Shown here: in pieces, positions 46,687-58,916 of the stretch
Layout: each line of letters starts with the position of its first letter
How positions within the stretch are numbered: the stretch's first letter is position 1
Assembly: GCA_000967895.1 (NCBI GenBank)
Contig: FO203512.1
Location: forward strand, 4,339,531 to 4,403,530
Direction: 5' to 3'
DNA: 64,000 nucleotides
From: Oleispira antarctica RB-8
Lineage (GTDB): Bacteria > Pseudomonadota > Gammaproteobacteria > Pseudomonadales > Oceanobacteraceae
The notes under the pieces: model-generated
Database searches by the model: none
Told to the model about the DNA's origin: nothing
Seen by the model: the letters and a program-made list of their open reading frames with translations, nothing else
Position numbers and translations under genes: made by a program

Positions 46687-47679
46687 TTACTGCCAGGTAC
46701 GTTCATAAGCGCCTAAAGTCGTTTGTGAACCTTCCGACAAAGCACTTAAGCATTGATCCCATTCTTTCTGCACTTGGAAAGAATCAGGATGACTTTTCAT
46801 TGCATCAATCGCTTTGCGCCAGGTTTTGGTGACCTGCCTCGTATACGCTGGGCTGCGCTGACGTCCTTCAATTTTTAACGCACTGATGCCGATGTTATTC
46901 AGCTGCGGTAATAAGCTTAATGTATTCAAACTGGTGGGTTCTTCTAGCGCGTGAGTCACTTCACCTTCGACATTAAAACGGCCTTTGCATAACGTTGGAT
47001 AACCCGCGTTTTCTCCTTCGGCAAAGCGATCGATCAAGACATCGTTTAAGCGACTTTCTAATCCTTGATCCGTTTCTTGCCAGCGAACAAATTTTGCCGG
47101 GGAACAGGCACCTACAGTATTAGGAGACTCTCCCGTCATATAAGACGATAAGTAGCAGCGCCCTTCAGCCATGATACACAGGCTGCCAAAGGCAAATACT
47201 TCCAGCTCTATATCGGTATCTTGAGCAAGGTTGGCGACCTGTTGATAAGAAAGCACCCGTGGCAAAACCACACGGCTGATACCAAACTGTTTAAAAAAGT
47301 TAATCGCGGCGACATTGGTGGCAGCAGCTTGCACCGAAAGGTGTAATTCAAGTTCTGGATAGTGAGTGGCAGCGTATTCTAAAACCGCGATGTTAGAGGC
47401 GATTAAGACATCTGCTCCCATATCATGAGTTTTCTTTACCGCATCAAACCATGCTTGGCTGCGATCGGGATGAGCAAAAGTATTCACCGCCACATGTACT
47501 CGACGGTTTCTATCGTGGGCGTAATTAACCCCTTGAGCCATGGTTTTATCGGTAAAGTTTAAACCGGCGAAATGGCGTGCATTAGTATCGTCTTTTAAAC
47601 CCAGATAAATAGCATCAGCACCTTCATCTACCGCAGCTTTTAAGGCGGGCAAACTGCCTGCGGGACTTAATAATTCCAT
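46687..47679 (-). CDS. ubiU: Oxygen-independent ubiquinone hydroxylation factor UbiU (U32 family, Fe-S)
   Basis: Partner of UbiV. The 330-residue protein has the U32 start MELLSPAGSLPALKAAVDEG and four cluster cysteines C168, C175, C192 and C231, matching the E. coli set shifted by one. AAGGAGCTAAG precedes the ATG. Divergent from ubiT across a 98-base region that contains an FNR-type box. This UbiUVT set implies quinone-based anaerobic respiration, such as nitrate reduction. Confidence 0.94.
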   Translation of the reverse strand: MELLSPAGSLPALKAAVDEGADAIYLGLKDDTNARHFAGLNFTDKTMAQGVNYAHDRNRRVHVAVNTFAHPDRSQAWFDAVKKTHDMGADVLIASNIAVLEYAATHYPELELHLSVQAAATNVAAINFFKQFGISRVVLPRVLSYQQVANLAQDTDIELEVFAFGSLCIMAEGRCYLSSYMTGESPNTVGACSPAKFVRWQETDQGLESRLNDVLIDRFAEGENAGYPTLCKGRFNVEGEVTHALEEPTSLNTLSLLPQLNNIGISALKIEGRQRSPAYTRQVTKTWRKAIDAMKSHPDSFQVQKEWDQCLSALSEGSQTTLGAYERTWQ

Positions 47680-47709
47680 CTTAGCTCCTTACGAACTCCA
47701 TACTGTTTC

Positions 47710-47723
47710 TTGATCTTGATTAA
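47710..47723. promoter_or_regulatory. FNR/Anr-type box in the ubiU-ubiT intergenic region
   Basis: TTGAT-CTTG-ATTAA matches the consensus TTGAT-N4-ATCAA at 9 of 10 defined positions. If a start site for ubiT lies at about 47758, the box centre would be at -41.5 and a TANNNT -10 (TAGACT, 47745-47750) falls in the right place, a class II FNR promoter layout. The same placement does not work for ubiU. Confidence 0.65.
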
Positions 47724-47777
47724 GGCATCATCAAAAAGGTCCAGTAGACTGAGCTTATCTTCAACTCATCGAGCTGC

Positions 47778-48374
47778 GTGGATCTATATATGCGATTAAA
47801 AAAACTGATGCCCAAAAAGGCTTTGCTCATAAACGCAAAGCTAGCGCGCTTTATAAAAAACAGCCCTCTGTTAAAAAAGAGTCAACAGAAGGCGGTAAAA
47901 CATTCAACAGCACTGCTTGCGATAGCGCACAAGATTATGCCGACTAAGGTCGAGAACTACTTTGTCTTACATCAAGTTAAGCGCTTAAGTCAGCCATTTA
48001 TGGATGAAGGTGAGATCGATTTTTTAGATAATAAGATCGTCGAAGTTGAAATTAGAGACCTCTCAGCCAAATGGTATTTCACTAAAATTGGCCGACAATT
48101 AGCCATGTTGGATAAAACCAAAGCGCTCGCGGTAAACCCTGAGCCCGATGTGGTATTCAGTGCATCGGTGGATGCTTTGGTATTGATGGCATCACAAAAA
48201 GTCGATCCTGATACACTGTTTTTTAGTCGTAAACTTAAGATTACTGGGGATACTGAGCTGGGACTGGAGATTAAAAATCTATTCGATCAGTTTGATTTAG
48301 AGTTGCTCGATAAGCCTTTTAGAAATGCTTTGGATACTTGGTCGGATGAATTGATCGCAGCTCAAGCTCACTGA
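47778..48374 (+). CDS. ubiT: Anaerobic ubiquinone accessory factor UbiT (SCP2 domain)
   Basis: Lipid-binding scaffold for O2-independent ubiquinone synthesis. The 198-residue protein has a helical N-terminal region and a C-terminal SCP2-type domain with SRKLKITGDTELGLEIKNLF, the UbiT signature. The start is GTG at 47778 or ATG at 47790; neither has a strong ribosome site. Followed by a bidirectional terminator shared with atpC. Confidence 0.9.
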   Translation: MDLYMRLKKLMPKKALLINAKLARFIKNSPLLKKSQQKAVKHSTALLAIAHKIMPTKVENYFVLHQVKRLSQPFMDEGEIDFLDNKIVEVEIRDLSAKWYFTKIGRQLAMLDKTKALAVNPEPDVVFSASVDALVLMASQKVDPDTLFFSRKLKITGDTELGLEIKNLFDQFDLELLDKPFRNALDTWSDELIAAQAH

Positions 48375-48405
48375 AACCCTACCACAGTAAAAGCCAGGCA
48401 TAAAA

Positions 48406-48438
48406 AAACCGAACCCCATTACTGGAGTTCGGTTTTTT
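48406..48438. terminator. Bidirectional terminator between ubiT and atpC
   Basis: AAAACCGAAC pairs with GTTCGGTTTT across a 13-base loop, with long A- and T-runs at the two ends. Ends ubiT and the atp operon. Confidence 0.88.
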
Positions 48439-48466
48439 TAGAAGCAAGATCTCTAGTTAAACTAGA

Positions 48467-48895
48467 TTACTTACCCAACTTTTTACGAATCTGCTGGATC
48501 GTACGCAACTGAGCTGCGGCCTCTGCCAACTGACTCATCGCGCGTGAGTAGTCAAAGTCTGAACTCTGATTTTCTAACGCTTGCTGAGCATGTTTCTGTG
48601 CTTCTAATGCCGCAGCCTCATCGAGGTCTTTGGCACGCAAGGCGGTATCAGCCAAAACAGAAATATTGTTTGGCTGAACTTCTAAATAACCGCCTGAAAC
48701 GTAGATCACTTCTTCCTCACCACCTTGTTTGATGATGCGGACAGGACCTGGCTTCAATGCAGTAAGCAAAGGAGCGTGACCACGGGAAATACCCAGGTCA
48801 CCCAACTCACCGGCTGCTACTACCATTTCTACCAGCCCAGAGAAAATACTTTCCTCTGCACTAACGATGTCACAATGGACACATATCATGGTCAT
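48467..48895 (-). CDS. atpC: ATP synthase epsilon subunit
   Basis: F1 central-stalk subunit. The 142-residue protein has the beta-sandwich N-terminal domain ([31 protein letters not shown]) and the two C-terminal helices. Last gene of the atp operon; AGAGG precedes the ATG by 8 bases. Confidence 0.95.
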   Translation of the reverse strand: MTMICVHCDIVSAEESIFSGLVEMVVAAGELGDLGISRGHAPLLTALKPGPVRIIKQGGEEEVIYVSGGYLEVQPNNISVLADTALRAKDLDEAAALEAQKHAQQALENQSSDFDYSRAMSQLAEAAAQLRTIQQIRKKLGK

Positions 48896-48912
48896 AGTAT
48901 TCGCCTCTTTGA

Positions 48913-50325
<1,413 letters not shown>

Positions 50326-50348
50326 TTATAAGCCTGCGTTGCTCAGCG

Positions 50349-51209
50349 TTATACCGCTGCTGCACCGCTGACGATTTCTGAAATTTCTTGGGTAATTGCT
50401 GATTGACGTGCTTTGTTATAAAGCATGTTCAAATCATCAATGATGTCACCAGCATTGTCTGTTGCGTTTTTCATCGCAAACATACGAGCTGCTTGTTCAC
50501 ATGCATTGTTTTCAACAACACCTTGGTAGACTTGAGATTCTACGTAACGCAATAAAAGACCTTCTAAAATCTCTTTTGCATCAGGTTCGTAGATGTAATC
50601 CCAATGACCTTTCAGTTCTTCGTCTGATTGAGCCTGTAGTGGTAACAATTGCTCCACTTCAGGTGCTTGTGTCATGGTGTTCACGAAACGGTTGCGCACT
50701 ATGTATAAACGATCGATCGTACCTGCATCGAAAGCGTCTAACATGGCCTTTACCGAACCGATAAGGCTAGCCAGTTCTGGAGCATCGCCTAAATGGCTTG
50801 TTGATGCTAGAACATTGCCGCCAAAGCTACTGAAGAAATTAACGGCTTTAGCGCCGATAGCGCAGAAGTCAGCTTCTACACCTTTTTCTTTCCAAGCTTT
50901 AACATCTTTTACGAGGTGTTTGAACGCATTGTTGTTCAAGCCACCACAAAGGCCTCGGTCGGAAGACACCACGATATAGCCAACACGCTTAACTTCGCGG
51001 TCTTGCAAATAACGGTGACGGTACTCAGAGGTTGCATTAGCCAAGTGACCAATCACAACACGGATACGATCCGCGTATGGACGACCATGGGCCATACGAG
51101 CCTGAGCACGACGCATCTTACTTACAGCAACTTTTTCCATTGCTGAGGTAATTTTCTGCGTACTTTGTACACTCGAAATTTGCTCTTTAATCTCTTTGCC
51201 GACTGCCAT
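50349..51209 (-). CDS. atpG: ATP synthase gamma subunit
   Basis: Rotating shaft of F1. The 286-residue protein has N-terminal and C-terminal coiled-coil helices ([38 protein letters not shown]) and the [11 protein letters not shown] segment. Between atpA and atpD in the standard order. Confidence 0.97.
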   Translation of the reverse strand: MAVGKEIKEQISSVQSTQKITSAMEKVAVSKMRRAQARMAHGRPYADRIRVVIGHLANATSEYRHRYLQDREVKRVGYIVVSSDRGLCGGLNNNAFKHLVKDVKAWKEKGVEADFCAIGAKAVNFFSSFGGNVLASTSHLGDAPELASLIGSVKAMLDAFDAGTIDRLYIVRNRFVNTMTQAPEVEQLLPLQAQSDEELKGHWDYIYEPDAKEILEGLLLRYVESQVYQGVVENNACEQAARMFAMKNATDNAGDIIDDLNMLYNKARQSAITQEISEIVSGAAAV

Positions 51210-51275
51210 AAAAGCTGCCTCATTAACGTTAAATTTAAAGCCGAACTATAAATAGTCCGACTTCAGCTCACAAAA

Positions 51276-52820
51276 TTACCAGGCTTGAGTAGACTTGAAT
51301 TTCTCAACTAACTCTTTAAGACTTGCAGCAATATCTTTGCTGTAGTCGCCTTTAACATTGATCTGAGCCATTAAATCAGCGAATTCGCTGTTAGCGTAAG
51401 AGATCAATGCGGCTTCAAAATCACCAATTTTGTTTACTTCAACGTCGTCTAGGAAGCCTTCAGTAGCAGCAAAAATCGACAGACCCATTTCACCAGTAGA
51501 CATAGGTGCATATTGCTTCTGCTTCATTAACTCTGTAACGCGCTGACCGAACTCAAGTTGAGCACGAGTAGCATCGTCAAGGTCAGAAGCAAACTGAGCA
51601 AATGCTGCTAGTTCACGGTACTGAGCCAAAGCAAGACGAATACCACCGCCTAACTTCTTAATAATCTTTGTTTGCGCTGCACCACCAACACGAGAAACAG
51701 AAACACCGGCGTTCATCGCTGGACGAATACCAGAGTTGAACAGGCTTGTTTCAAGGAAGATCTGACCATCAGTAATCGAAATTACGTTAGTCGGTACGAA
51801 AGCAGAAACGTCTCCGCCCTGTGTTTCGATGATAGGAAGAGCGGTTAAAGAACCGGTTTTTCCTTCAACGCCACTAATTCTCTCAACGTACGTAGGATTT
51901 ACACGACATGCGCGTTCCAATAGACGCGAGTGAAGATAGAAAACATCACCAGGGTATGCTTCACGACCCGGAGGACGTTTCAACAATAGAGATATCTGAC
52001 GATAAGCCCAAGCTTGCTTGGTTAAATCATCATATACGATCAAGGCGTCTTCGCCTTGATCTAGGAAGTATTCACCCATCGCACAACCAGAGTACGGTGC
52101 AAGATACAGCATAGATGCTGGATCAGACGCGCCTGCGGCTACGATAATAGTGTGTTCCATCGCGCCGTGCTCTTCTAACTTACGAACAACGTTCGCGATA
52201 GAAGATTGCTTCTGGCCGATTGCAACATATACACATTTAACACCGGTGCCTTTCTGGTTAATAATGGCGTCGATAGCCATTGCAGATTTACCAGTCTGAC
52301 GGTCACCAATGATCAGCTCGCGCTGACCACGGCCAACCGGCACCATGGAATCTACAGATTTATAACCAGTTTCAAGCGGCTGATCTACGCCTTGACGTGA
52401 AATTACACCAGGTGCAACACGTTCAACAGGAGCAGTTCTTTTCGCTTCAATCGGACCTTTACCGTCAATTGGAGTACCCAGTGCGTCTACAACGCGGCCA
52501 AGCAAAGCTTCGCCTACTGGTACTTCAAGAATACGGCCGGTACATTTGGCAGTTTGGCCTTCTGCGATGCTTTTGTAGTCACCTAGGACTACAGCACCTA
52601 CAGAGTCACGCTCTAAGTTAAGCGCAAGACCGTATATACCGCCTTCAAATTCTATCATCTCACCGTACATTACGTCGGCAAGACCATGGATACGAACGAT
52701 ACCGTCAAATACTGATACAACGGTGCCCTCATTCTGGGCTTGGGAAGTAACATCGAGGTTATCGATGCGCTTCTTAATGATTTCGCTGATCTCAGATGGA
52801 TTCAGTTGCTGCATGCTCAT
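51276..52820 (-). CDS. atpA: ATP synthase alpha subunit
   Basis: Non-catalytic F1 subunit. The 514-residue protein has Walker [11 protein letters not shown] near 170, the [11 protein letters not shown] lead-in and [18 protein letters not shown] in the C-terminal domain. ATG-AGC-ATG start; the second Met is possible. Confidence 0.97.
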   Translation of the reverse strand: MSMQQLNPSEISEIIKKRIDNLDVTSQAQNEGTVVSVFDGIVRIHGLADVMYGEMIEFEGGIYGLALNLERDSVGAVVLGDYKSIAEGQTAKCTGRILEVPVGEALLGRVVDALGTPIDGKGPIEAKRTAPVERVAPGVISRQGVDQPLETGYKSVDSMVPVGRGQRELIIGDRQTGKSAMAIDAIINQKGTGVKCVYVAIGQKQSSIANVVRKLEEHGAMEHTIIVAAGASDPASMLYLAPYSGCAMGEYFLDQGEDALIVYDDLTKQAWAYRQISLLLKRPPGREAYPGDVFYLHSRLLERACRVNPTYVERISGVEGKTGSLTALPIIETQGGDVSAFVPTNVISITDGQIFLETSLFNSGIRPAMNAGVSVSRVGGAAQTKIIKKLGGGIRLALAQYRELAAFAQFASDLDDATRAQLEFGQRVTELMKQKQYAPMSTGEMGLSIFAATEGFLDDVEVNKIGDFEAALISYANSEFADLMAQINVKGDYSKDIAASLKELVEKFKSTQAW

Positions 52821-52827
52821 CCCTCAA

Positions 52828-53364
52828 CTAGGTGTCCATTGCTTCGGCTAGCTTGGCTAGCTTACCGCGAACAGATCCGTCGATGACTAAGTCTCCAGCA
52901 CGAATAATAGCGCCGCCAACCAATGAAAGGTCAACCTCGCCTGTTAAACGTACGTCGCACTGTAATTTATTTTTCAGTGCTAGAGACAATGTTTCTTGTT
53001 GTGCGTCTGTTAGTTCAAAAGCAGAGGTTACAGTCACGTCAATTGCGTGTTCCTGTGCTGCTTTTAATTCTTCAAAGGCTTCAACAATTTCTGGTAACAA
53101 AGTTAGACGTTTATTTTCGCCTAGAATCATCAGGAAATTTTTTCCTGCCTGATTTAACTTGTCACCGCACAAGTCGGTTAATGCCGTAGCTTGTTGCTTA
53201 GCAGTAAGAGACGGATGTACTAGTATTTTAGCGACCGAGTCATCGGCTGCGAACTGAGTCGCAGTCGATAACATGTCAGACCATTGTACTAATGCATTCT
53301 GTTCTACTGCTTCAGCAAAAGCTGCTTTGGCATAAGGCCGCGCAAGAGTGGTTAATTCAGCCAT
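52828..53364 (-). CDS. atpH: ATP synthase delta subunit
   Basis: Links the peripheral stalk to F1. The 178-residue protein has the family N-terminus LARPYAKAAFAEAVEQN and the C-terminal GGAIIRAGDLVIDGSVRGKL. Seven bases before atpA. Confidence 0.95.
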   Translation of the reverse strand: MAELTTLARPYAKAAFAEAVEQNALVQWSDMLSTATQFAADDSVAKILVHPSLTAKQQATALTDLCGDKLNQAGKNFLMILGENKRLTLLPEIVEAFEELKAAQEHAIDVTVTSAFELTDAQQETLSLALKNKLQCDVRLTGEVDLSLVGGAIIRAGDLVIDGSVRGKLAKLAEAMDT

Positions 53365-53375
53365 GGCTTCCTCGC

Positions 53376-53846
53376 TTAAAGCTCGTTAGCCAACTGATCA
53401 AGCAATTCGCTATGAGCTGCTTCATCAACTGATTTTGCCAAGATTTTAGATGCGCCAGCCACTGCAAGAGCAGAAACCTGTTTACGCAATCCTTCTTTAG
53501 CACGATTCACATCTTGCTCAATTTCAGCTTGAGCTGCAGCTTGCAAACGAGAACCTTCTTCACGAGCAGCGTCTTTCGCTTCATCGATAATCTGGTTAGC
53601 GCGCTTGTTAGCCTGCTCAATAATTTCTGCGGCTTTCTCTTTGCTTTCGCGTAACTGGTCGCCTGCTTTTTGTTGAGCAAGTTCCAGGTCACGAGTAGCG
53701 CGATTAGCGGCATCAAGGCCATCAGCAATTTTCTTTTCACGAGCAGCCATAGCACCGATAAGGTGCGGCCACACAAACTTCATGCAAAACGCCACGAAGA
53801 TCGCGAAAGTAATGATCTGGCCGATCAAAGTTGCATTAATGTTCAT
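53376..53846 (-). CDS. atpF: ATP synthase b subunit
   Basis: Peripheral-stalk subunit: one N-terminal membrane helix (about 5-27, [20 protein letters not shown]) followed by a long charged coiled coil to residue 156. Normal length for a proteobacterial b subunit. Confidence 0.96.
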   Translation of the reverse strand: MNINATLIGQIITFAIFVAFCMKFVWPHLIGAMAAREKKIADGLDAANRATRDLELAQQKAGDQLRESKEKAAEIIEQANKRANQIIDEAKDAAREEGSRLQAAAQAEIEQDVNRAKEGLRKQVSALAVAGASKILAKSVDEAAHSELLDQLANEL

Positions 53847-53873
53847 GCCAGAGCCCTCTTAAATAAAATGAAA

Positions 53874-54128
<255 letters not shown>

Positions 54129-54152
54129 TTAGTGAGTAAAAAGGTTAAAAAA

Positions 54153-55055
<903 letters not shown>

Positions 55056-55087
55056 TCACTCTCATTTTAAGTTTAAAAAAGTGTTTA

Positions 55088-55129
55088 AAGCTTTGATAAC
55101 AAATATCTAAATATTTGTTATCAAAGCTT
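55088..55129 (-). repeat. Perfect 19-bp hairpin between atpI and atpB, over the atpI stop
   Basis: AAGCTTTGATAACAAATAT at 55088-55106 and its exact reverse complement at 55111-55129 flank a 4-base loop. On the transcribed strand the atpI TGA stop lies within the first arm, and a run of six T follows about 6 bases after the second arm. It may lower downstream read-through, protect a processed 3' end or block ribosomes. Confidence 0.8.
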
Positions 55130-55489
55130 CGCAATTCTTGCTGCCATCACATGGCTAAACTGCACCGTGATGAACGCCCCAAACAATGCCCAGGGATTCA
55201 AAGGATCTACTCGTGAAAAGATCACTGCAAAACTCATTGCGGTGAGAACAAATTTCCACGACTGCCCTTGATAAAACGATTGCACAACTTGATCAACAGA
55301 TCGTGCACCGCTGTACTTAAATGCGCGCCAAATGAAATAACCACTTGGTACTGCACAGGTTAAACCCCCTAACAAGGCTGAATAACCGGCTTCAAAGCTA
55401 TGAATCAACGCAAACAACGCGATGATTATACTTAAAGAAAACTGCATTATCGCTATGCGATAAACCGGAGGTCTAGCTATCGATGTCAC
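55121..55489 (-). CDS. atpI: ATP synthase accessory protein AtpI
   Basis: Small membrane protein that helps c-ring assembly. The 122-residue product has four hydrophobic segments, with AGYSALLGGLTCAVPSGYF and QSFYQGQSWKFVLTA typical of the proteobacterial I protein. First gene of the atp operon; the hairpin above covers its stop. Confidence 0.9.
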   Translation of the reverse strand: MTSIARPPVYRIAIMQFSLSIIIALFALIHSFEAGYSALLGGLTCAVPSGYFIWRAFKYSGARSVDQVVQSFYQGQSWKFVLTAMSFAVIFSRVDPLNPWALFGAFITVQFSHVMAARIAKL

Positions 55490-55625
55490 GGAAGACCTCT
55501 CTTTCCCCTACTATTTTAGGCGCATGGATTATATGGATTCGCAGCCAATTCTTCAACCTAAAGCTGAAAATTGGCATGATTTAATTGTATTAAAGTGTCT
55601 ATTTAATAATCGACACAAGGTCAAT

Positions 55626-56600
55626 CTATTGAATATGCGCTAAAATTCCGTCCAACTCATCTAGATTACTGTAGTTAATAACCAGTTTACCTTTGCCTTT
55701 AGCTGAGTGTTGGATGGCAACATTAGCCCCTAAGCGTTCACCTAACGTACGTTCTAAACGCTGAATATCCGGATTAGGGCGGGCTTTTTCTTTCCCCTCC
55801 ACTCCAGTATTGGCTTCTTCTTGCACATTACGTACATACGCTTCGGTTTGGCGTACTGTCATATCTTTCGCAACAACATGCCGTGCGGCTTCACTTTGCT
55901 TTAACGCTTGTAGACCTAATAGTGCCTTCGCATGGCCCATTTCGATATCACCACGCTCTAGCATAATTTTCACATCGTCATTGAGCTGCATTAAACGCAA
56001 TAAATTGGCGACAGTGGCACGAGACTTACCTACCGCATCACCGACCTCTTGCTGAGTCAATTCAAACTCCTGCTGTAAACGGTATAGCGCTTGCGCTTCT
56101 TCCATTGAATTCAGGTTTTCGCGCTGGATGTTTTCAATCAAGGCCATCGCAATGGCCGCATCGTCTGGCACATCACGAATAATCACAGGAACCGTATCGA
56201 AACCCGCAAGCTGTGTTGCACGCCAGCGACGTTCACCCGCTATGATTTCATAACGCGCAGTTGTGTCAGAAGCACTACCGGAATCTTTAGTAGACTCTTT
56301 ATTAGAGAGTGGACGAATAACGATTGGCTGCATTAAGCCTTGAGCTTTAATAGAAGCCGCAAGCTCTTCTAAAGCTTCTTGATGCATGTCTTTACGCGGT
56401 TGGTATTGGCCTGGCTGAATAAATTCAACCGGCATGTGCTTAATCCCCCCCACTTGCGAGTCAGCTTCAACCACACTGGGCTGAATGCTCACTTCCTGCA
56501 CTTCAGTAGTACTGGCTGCATCCGTTGCAGATTTATTGTGCGCTAATGCATCACCTAATAATGCATCGAGGCCACGACCTAGGCCACGTTTCTTTGACAT
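55626..56600 (-). CDS. parB: Chromosome-partitioning protein ParB
   Basis: Binds parS and loads on the origin region. The 324-residue protein has the N-terminal KKRGLGRGLDALLGD, the GERRWRATQLAG box, and the helix-turn-helix LTQQEVGDAVGKSRATVANL. ATG at 56600 has GGAAATC upstream; the frame opens at a TTG (56612). No good parS was found in the window. Confidence 0.95.
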   Translation of the reverse strand: MSKKRGLGRGLDALLGDALAHNKSATDAASTTEVQEVSIQPSVVEADSQVGGIKHMPVEFIQPGQYQPRKDMHQEALEELAASIKAQGLMQPIVIRPLSNKESTKDSGSASDTTARYEIIAGERRWRATQLAGFDTVPVIIRDVPDDAAIAMALIENIQRENLNSMEEAQALYRLQQEFELTQQEVGDAVGKSRATVANLLRLMQLNDDVKIMLERGDIEMGHAKALLGLQALKQSEAARHVVAKDMTVRQTEAYVRNVQEEANTGVEGKEKARPNPDIQRLERTLGERLGANVAIQHSAKGKGKLVINYSNLDELDGILAHIQ

Positions 56601-56629
56601 GCTGATTTCCAATTAGTCAGGAGCTAAAG

Positions 56630-57457
56630 CTAGCTCGCTACTTTTTTTGTAATAGTCTTAGCTGGCGTTATTTTTTTAGCCGCAGGATTTTTACTGTTCG
56701 TTCGACGATTAATCTCACCCGCTAAGGCAAGGTACGCTATCGCACCACGTGAATTTTTATCATAAGCCAAAGCAGGTAAACCATAACTAGGCGCTTCGGC
56801 TAATCGCACATTACGAGGGATCACTGTGCTATAAACTTTATCACCAAAATGCGTAATCAACTGCGTTGAAACATCTGTTGTTAAACTATTACGTGGATCA
56901 TACATCGTGCGTAAGATGCCTTCGATCTTCAATTCTGGATTAAGATTCGACTTAATTTTTTCGATGGTCTGAATTAAAGCCGACAAACCTTCCAGTGCAT
57001 AATACTCACATTGCATAGGGATCAATACACCCTGCGCTGCAACCATTGCATTGATTGTTAGCATGCTTAATGACGGTGGGCAGTCGATAATAATGTAATC
57101 GTAGTTAGCACTTACTTTCTCTAACGCCGAGCGCAATCTTGTCTCACGTTGAGGTAAATCCATTAGTTCAACTTCAGCCGCGGTTAAATTAGCATTCGTC
57201 GGCAATACATCAAAACCTGCACTTTCAGACGTAACGATCGCTTCACTGATTAAGCACTTACCGGTCAAAACTTCGTAGAGCGATTGTTCAAGTTCGTGCT
57301 TATCAATACCACTGCCCATAGTCGCATTGCCTTGCGGATCAAGATCAACCATAAGAACTTTTCGCTTAGTAGCGGCAAGTGAAGCAGATAAGTTGACTGC
57401 TGTGGTGGTTTTACCCACTCCGCCTTTTTGATTGGCAACGACTAAAATTTTGCTCAT
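56630..57457 (-). CDS. parA: Chromosome-partitioning ATPase ParA
   Basis: Deviant Walker ATPase that moves ParB-bound origins. The 275-residue protein has NQKGGVGKTTTAVNLSASLA at 9-28, VMVDLDPQGNAT-like DLDPQG and DCPPSLSMLT. A Lys-rich, low-complexity tail (about 255-275) is unusual but harmless. Directly upstream of parB, 29 bases apart. Confidence 0.95.
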   Translation of the reverse strand: MSKILVVANQKGGVGKTTTAVNLSASLAATKRKVLMVDLDPQGNATMGSGIDKHELEQSLYEVLTGKCLISEAIVTSESAGFDVLPTNANLTAAEVELMDLPQRETRLRSALEKVSANYDYIIIDCPPSLSMLTINAMVAAQGVLIPMQCEYYALEGLSALIQTIEKIKSNLNPELKIEGILRTMYDPRNSLTTDVSTQLITHFGDKVYSTVIPRNVRLAEAPSYGLPALAYDKNSRGAIAYLALAGEINRRTNSKNPAAKKITPAKTITKKVAS

Positions 57458-57495
57458 TTCGTTATCCTACAGCCCAGACAATAAGGGATTTTAAA

Positions 57496-58125
57496 TTATT
57501 TTGGTTTAAAGGCTAAAAGGTGACGTTCGCCGTCAACTCCAGGAACGTTTAATTCGTGGCTTTCAATTAGCTCATATTTATCCGCTACCGCTGCAAATTC
57601 TTCCGTTGGATATATACCTTTCATCGCTAAGAATATGCCATTTTCCGCTAACAAATGCGTGCACCAATATGTCATATCGGTAATGGAAGCAAAAGCGCGA
57701 GATACGATCATATCGAAACCTTGCTCAGGTTGATAGGCTTCAACTCGTTCATTGATAATGGTGACGTTATCTAGCTTCAAGGCGAGTTTTGCTTGAAACA
57801 AAAAACGAGTTTTCTTGCCGTTACTGTCTAATAAAGTGAACTTCTTTTCAGGGTTCATGATTGCAAGCACGATACCCGGTAAGCCGGGACCTGTACCTAC
57901 ATCGATAATGTTATCCACCGCTTGGATATAAGAATGAACGATAAGGCTATCTAGAAGGTGCAGCGGAATCATTTGCTCAGGATCACGAATCGCTGACAAG
58001 TTATAGGCTTTATTCCATTTAATGAATAATTCTAGGTATTCCACCAATAGTTCAAGTTGCTGATCACTAAGAGTGACGCACATTTGGGTCGCGCCCGCTG
58101 AAATTGCTGAAGAATAATTAGCCAT
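57496..58125 (-). CDS. rsmG: 16S rRNA (guanine-527-N7)-methyltransferase RsmG
   Basis: The 209-residue protein has the SAM motif IIDVGTGPGLPGIVLAI, the LLDSNGKKTRFL strand and WNKAYNLSAIRD. The family N-terminus suits the ATG at 58125 (MANYSSAISAG); the frame opens to 58173. In most relatives mnmG directly precedes rsmG; here an acetyltransferase gene lies between. Confidence 0.93.
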   Translation of the reverse strand: MANYSSAISAGATQMCVTLSDQQLELLVEYLELFIKWNKAYNLSAIRDPEQMIPLHLLDSLIVHSYIQAVDNIIDVGTGPGLPGIVLAIMNPEKKFTLLDSNGKKTRFLFQAKLALKLDNVTIINERVEAYQPEQGFDMIVSRAFASITDMTYWCTHLLAENGIFLAMKGIYPTEEFAAVADKYELIESHELNVPGVDGERHLLAFKPK

Positions 58126-58350
58126 AATTTGCCGTGTTTGGATCTGTGTATTTAAAGAAAAGCATTCTAGCATAAAAGATGAAAAGCCTAAGATAAAAGC
58201 GCTTGTCCTGCCTGGGTAGAGTCACTTCGTTAGAATTAAGGATAAGCGCATAATTAGAAGCTTTGAGACATTTAACTTTCTGTGGATAAATCTGTGTGCT
58301 TATTATTTTTCCAATGCATTAAGTGCCTGGGCTATTCATCGCTATCAGGT
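58126..58350. other. Intergenic region between the acetyltransferase and rsmG with a DnaA box
   Basis: About 225 bases without a gene. TGTGGATAA at 58281-58289 is a consensus DnaA box (minus strand). No other clear structure. Confidence 0.55.
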
Positions 58351-58911
58351 TTAACCTAAAAAGCGAGTCTCAGCAGGTACGTCTTTGCTCACAACAACGT
58401 TTGCACCGATAAGAGCATTTTCACCAATCGTTACGCCCGGCAGAATCTTTGCTCCGCCACCAATCCAAGCCCCATCACCAATAGTCACGGGTTGAGCGTT
58501 ACAGCCGCCTGCTCTTCGCGCTTGAGCATCACGTGGATGATCCACAGTATAGATATGAACACCCGGCCCCAGCATAACGTCATCACCTATAGTGATTGCA
58601 GCACTATCAAGCATCACACAGTTAAAGTTGGCGTAAAAATTACTGCCAAGAGATATCTGGCCACCATAATCACACTGAAAACCGGGTTCAATTACTGCTG
58701 TGGATAACTTGTTGAATAAACGACTGATGTGTTTGAAATTGCCTTTGCTCGGATGAGCGTTATATTTGCCACAGGCAAGGCGGGCTTTTTCACGTAATAG
58801 TCTCAATTCGATATCGAGACTATTAAAAGACTGGCCTGAGCGCATTTTCATGCGCTCAGTTATCAGCTGATCTTGTTCTAAATTTTGATCAGCCGCAGTG
58901 TGTATAACCAT
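58351..58911 (-). CDS. Maltose/galactoside-type O-acetyltransferase (left-handed beta-helix)
   Basis: The 186-residue protein has the N-terminal helical Mac-type domain (RMKMRSGQSFNSLDIELRLL) and hexapeptide repeats (IGDGAWIGGGAKILPGVTIG) with the active-site His in TVDHPRDAQAR. Acceptor sugar unknown. It lies 5 bases after the mnmG stop and may be cotranscribed with it; it breaks the usual mnmG-rsmG pair. Confidence 0.85.
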   Translation of the reverse strand: MVIHTAADQNLEQDQLITERMKMRSGQSFNSLDIELRLLREKARLACGKYNAHPSKGNFKHISRLFNKLSTAVIEPGFQCDYGGQISLGSNFYANFNCVMLDSAAITIGDDVMLGPGVHIYTVDHPRDAQARRAGGCNAQPVTIGDGAWIGGGAKILPGVTIGENALIGANVVVSKDVPAETRFLG

Positions 58912-58916
58912 AGAGA

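Noticed and set aside
56735..56760. CACGTG-containing segment in parA considered as a parS site
   Set aside because: Only the central CACGTG and two flanking bases match TGTTTCACGTGAAACA; the left half fails. A similar partial match near 58525 also fails, so no parS is called.
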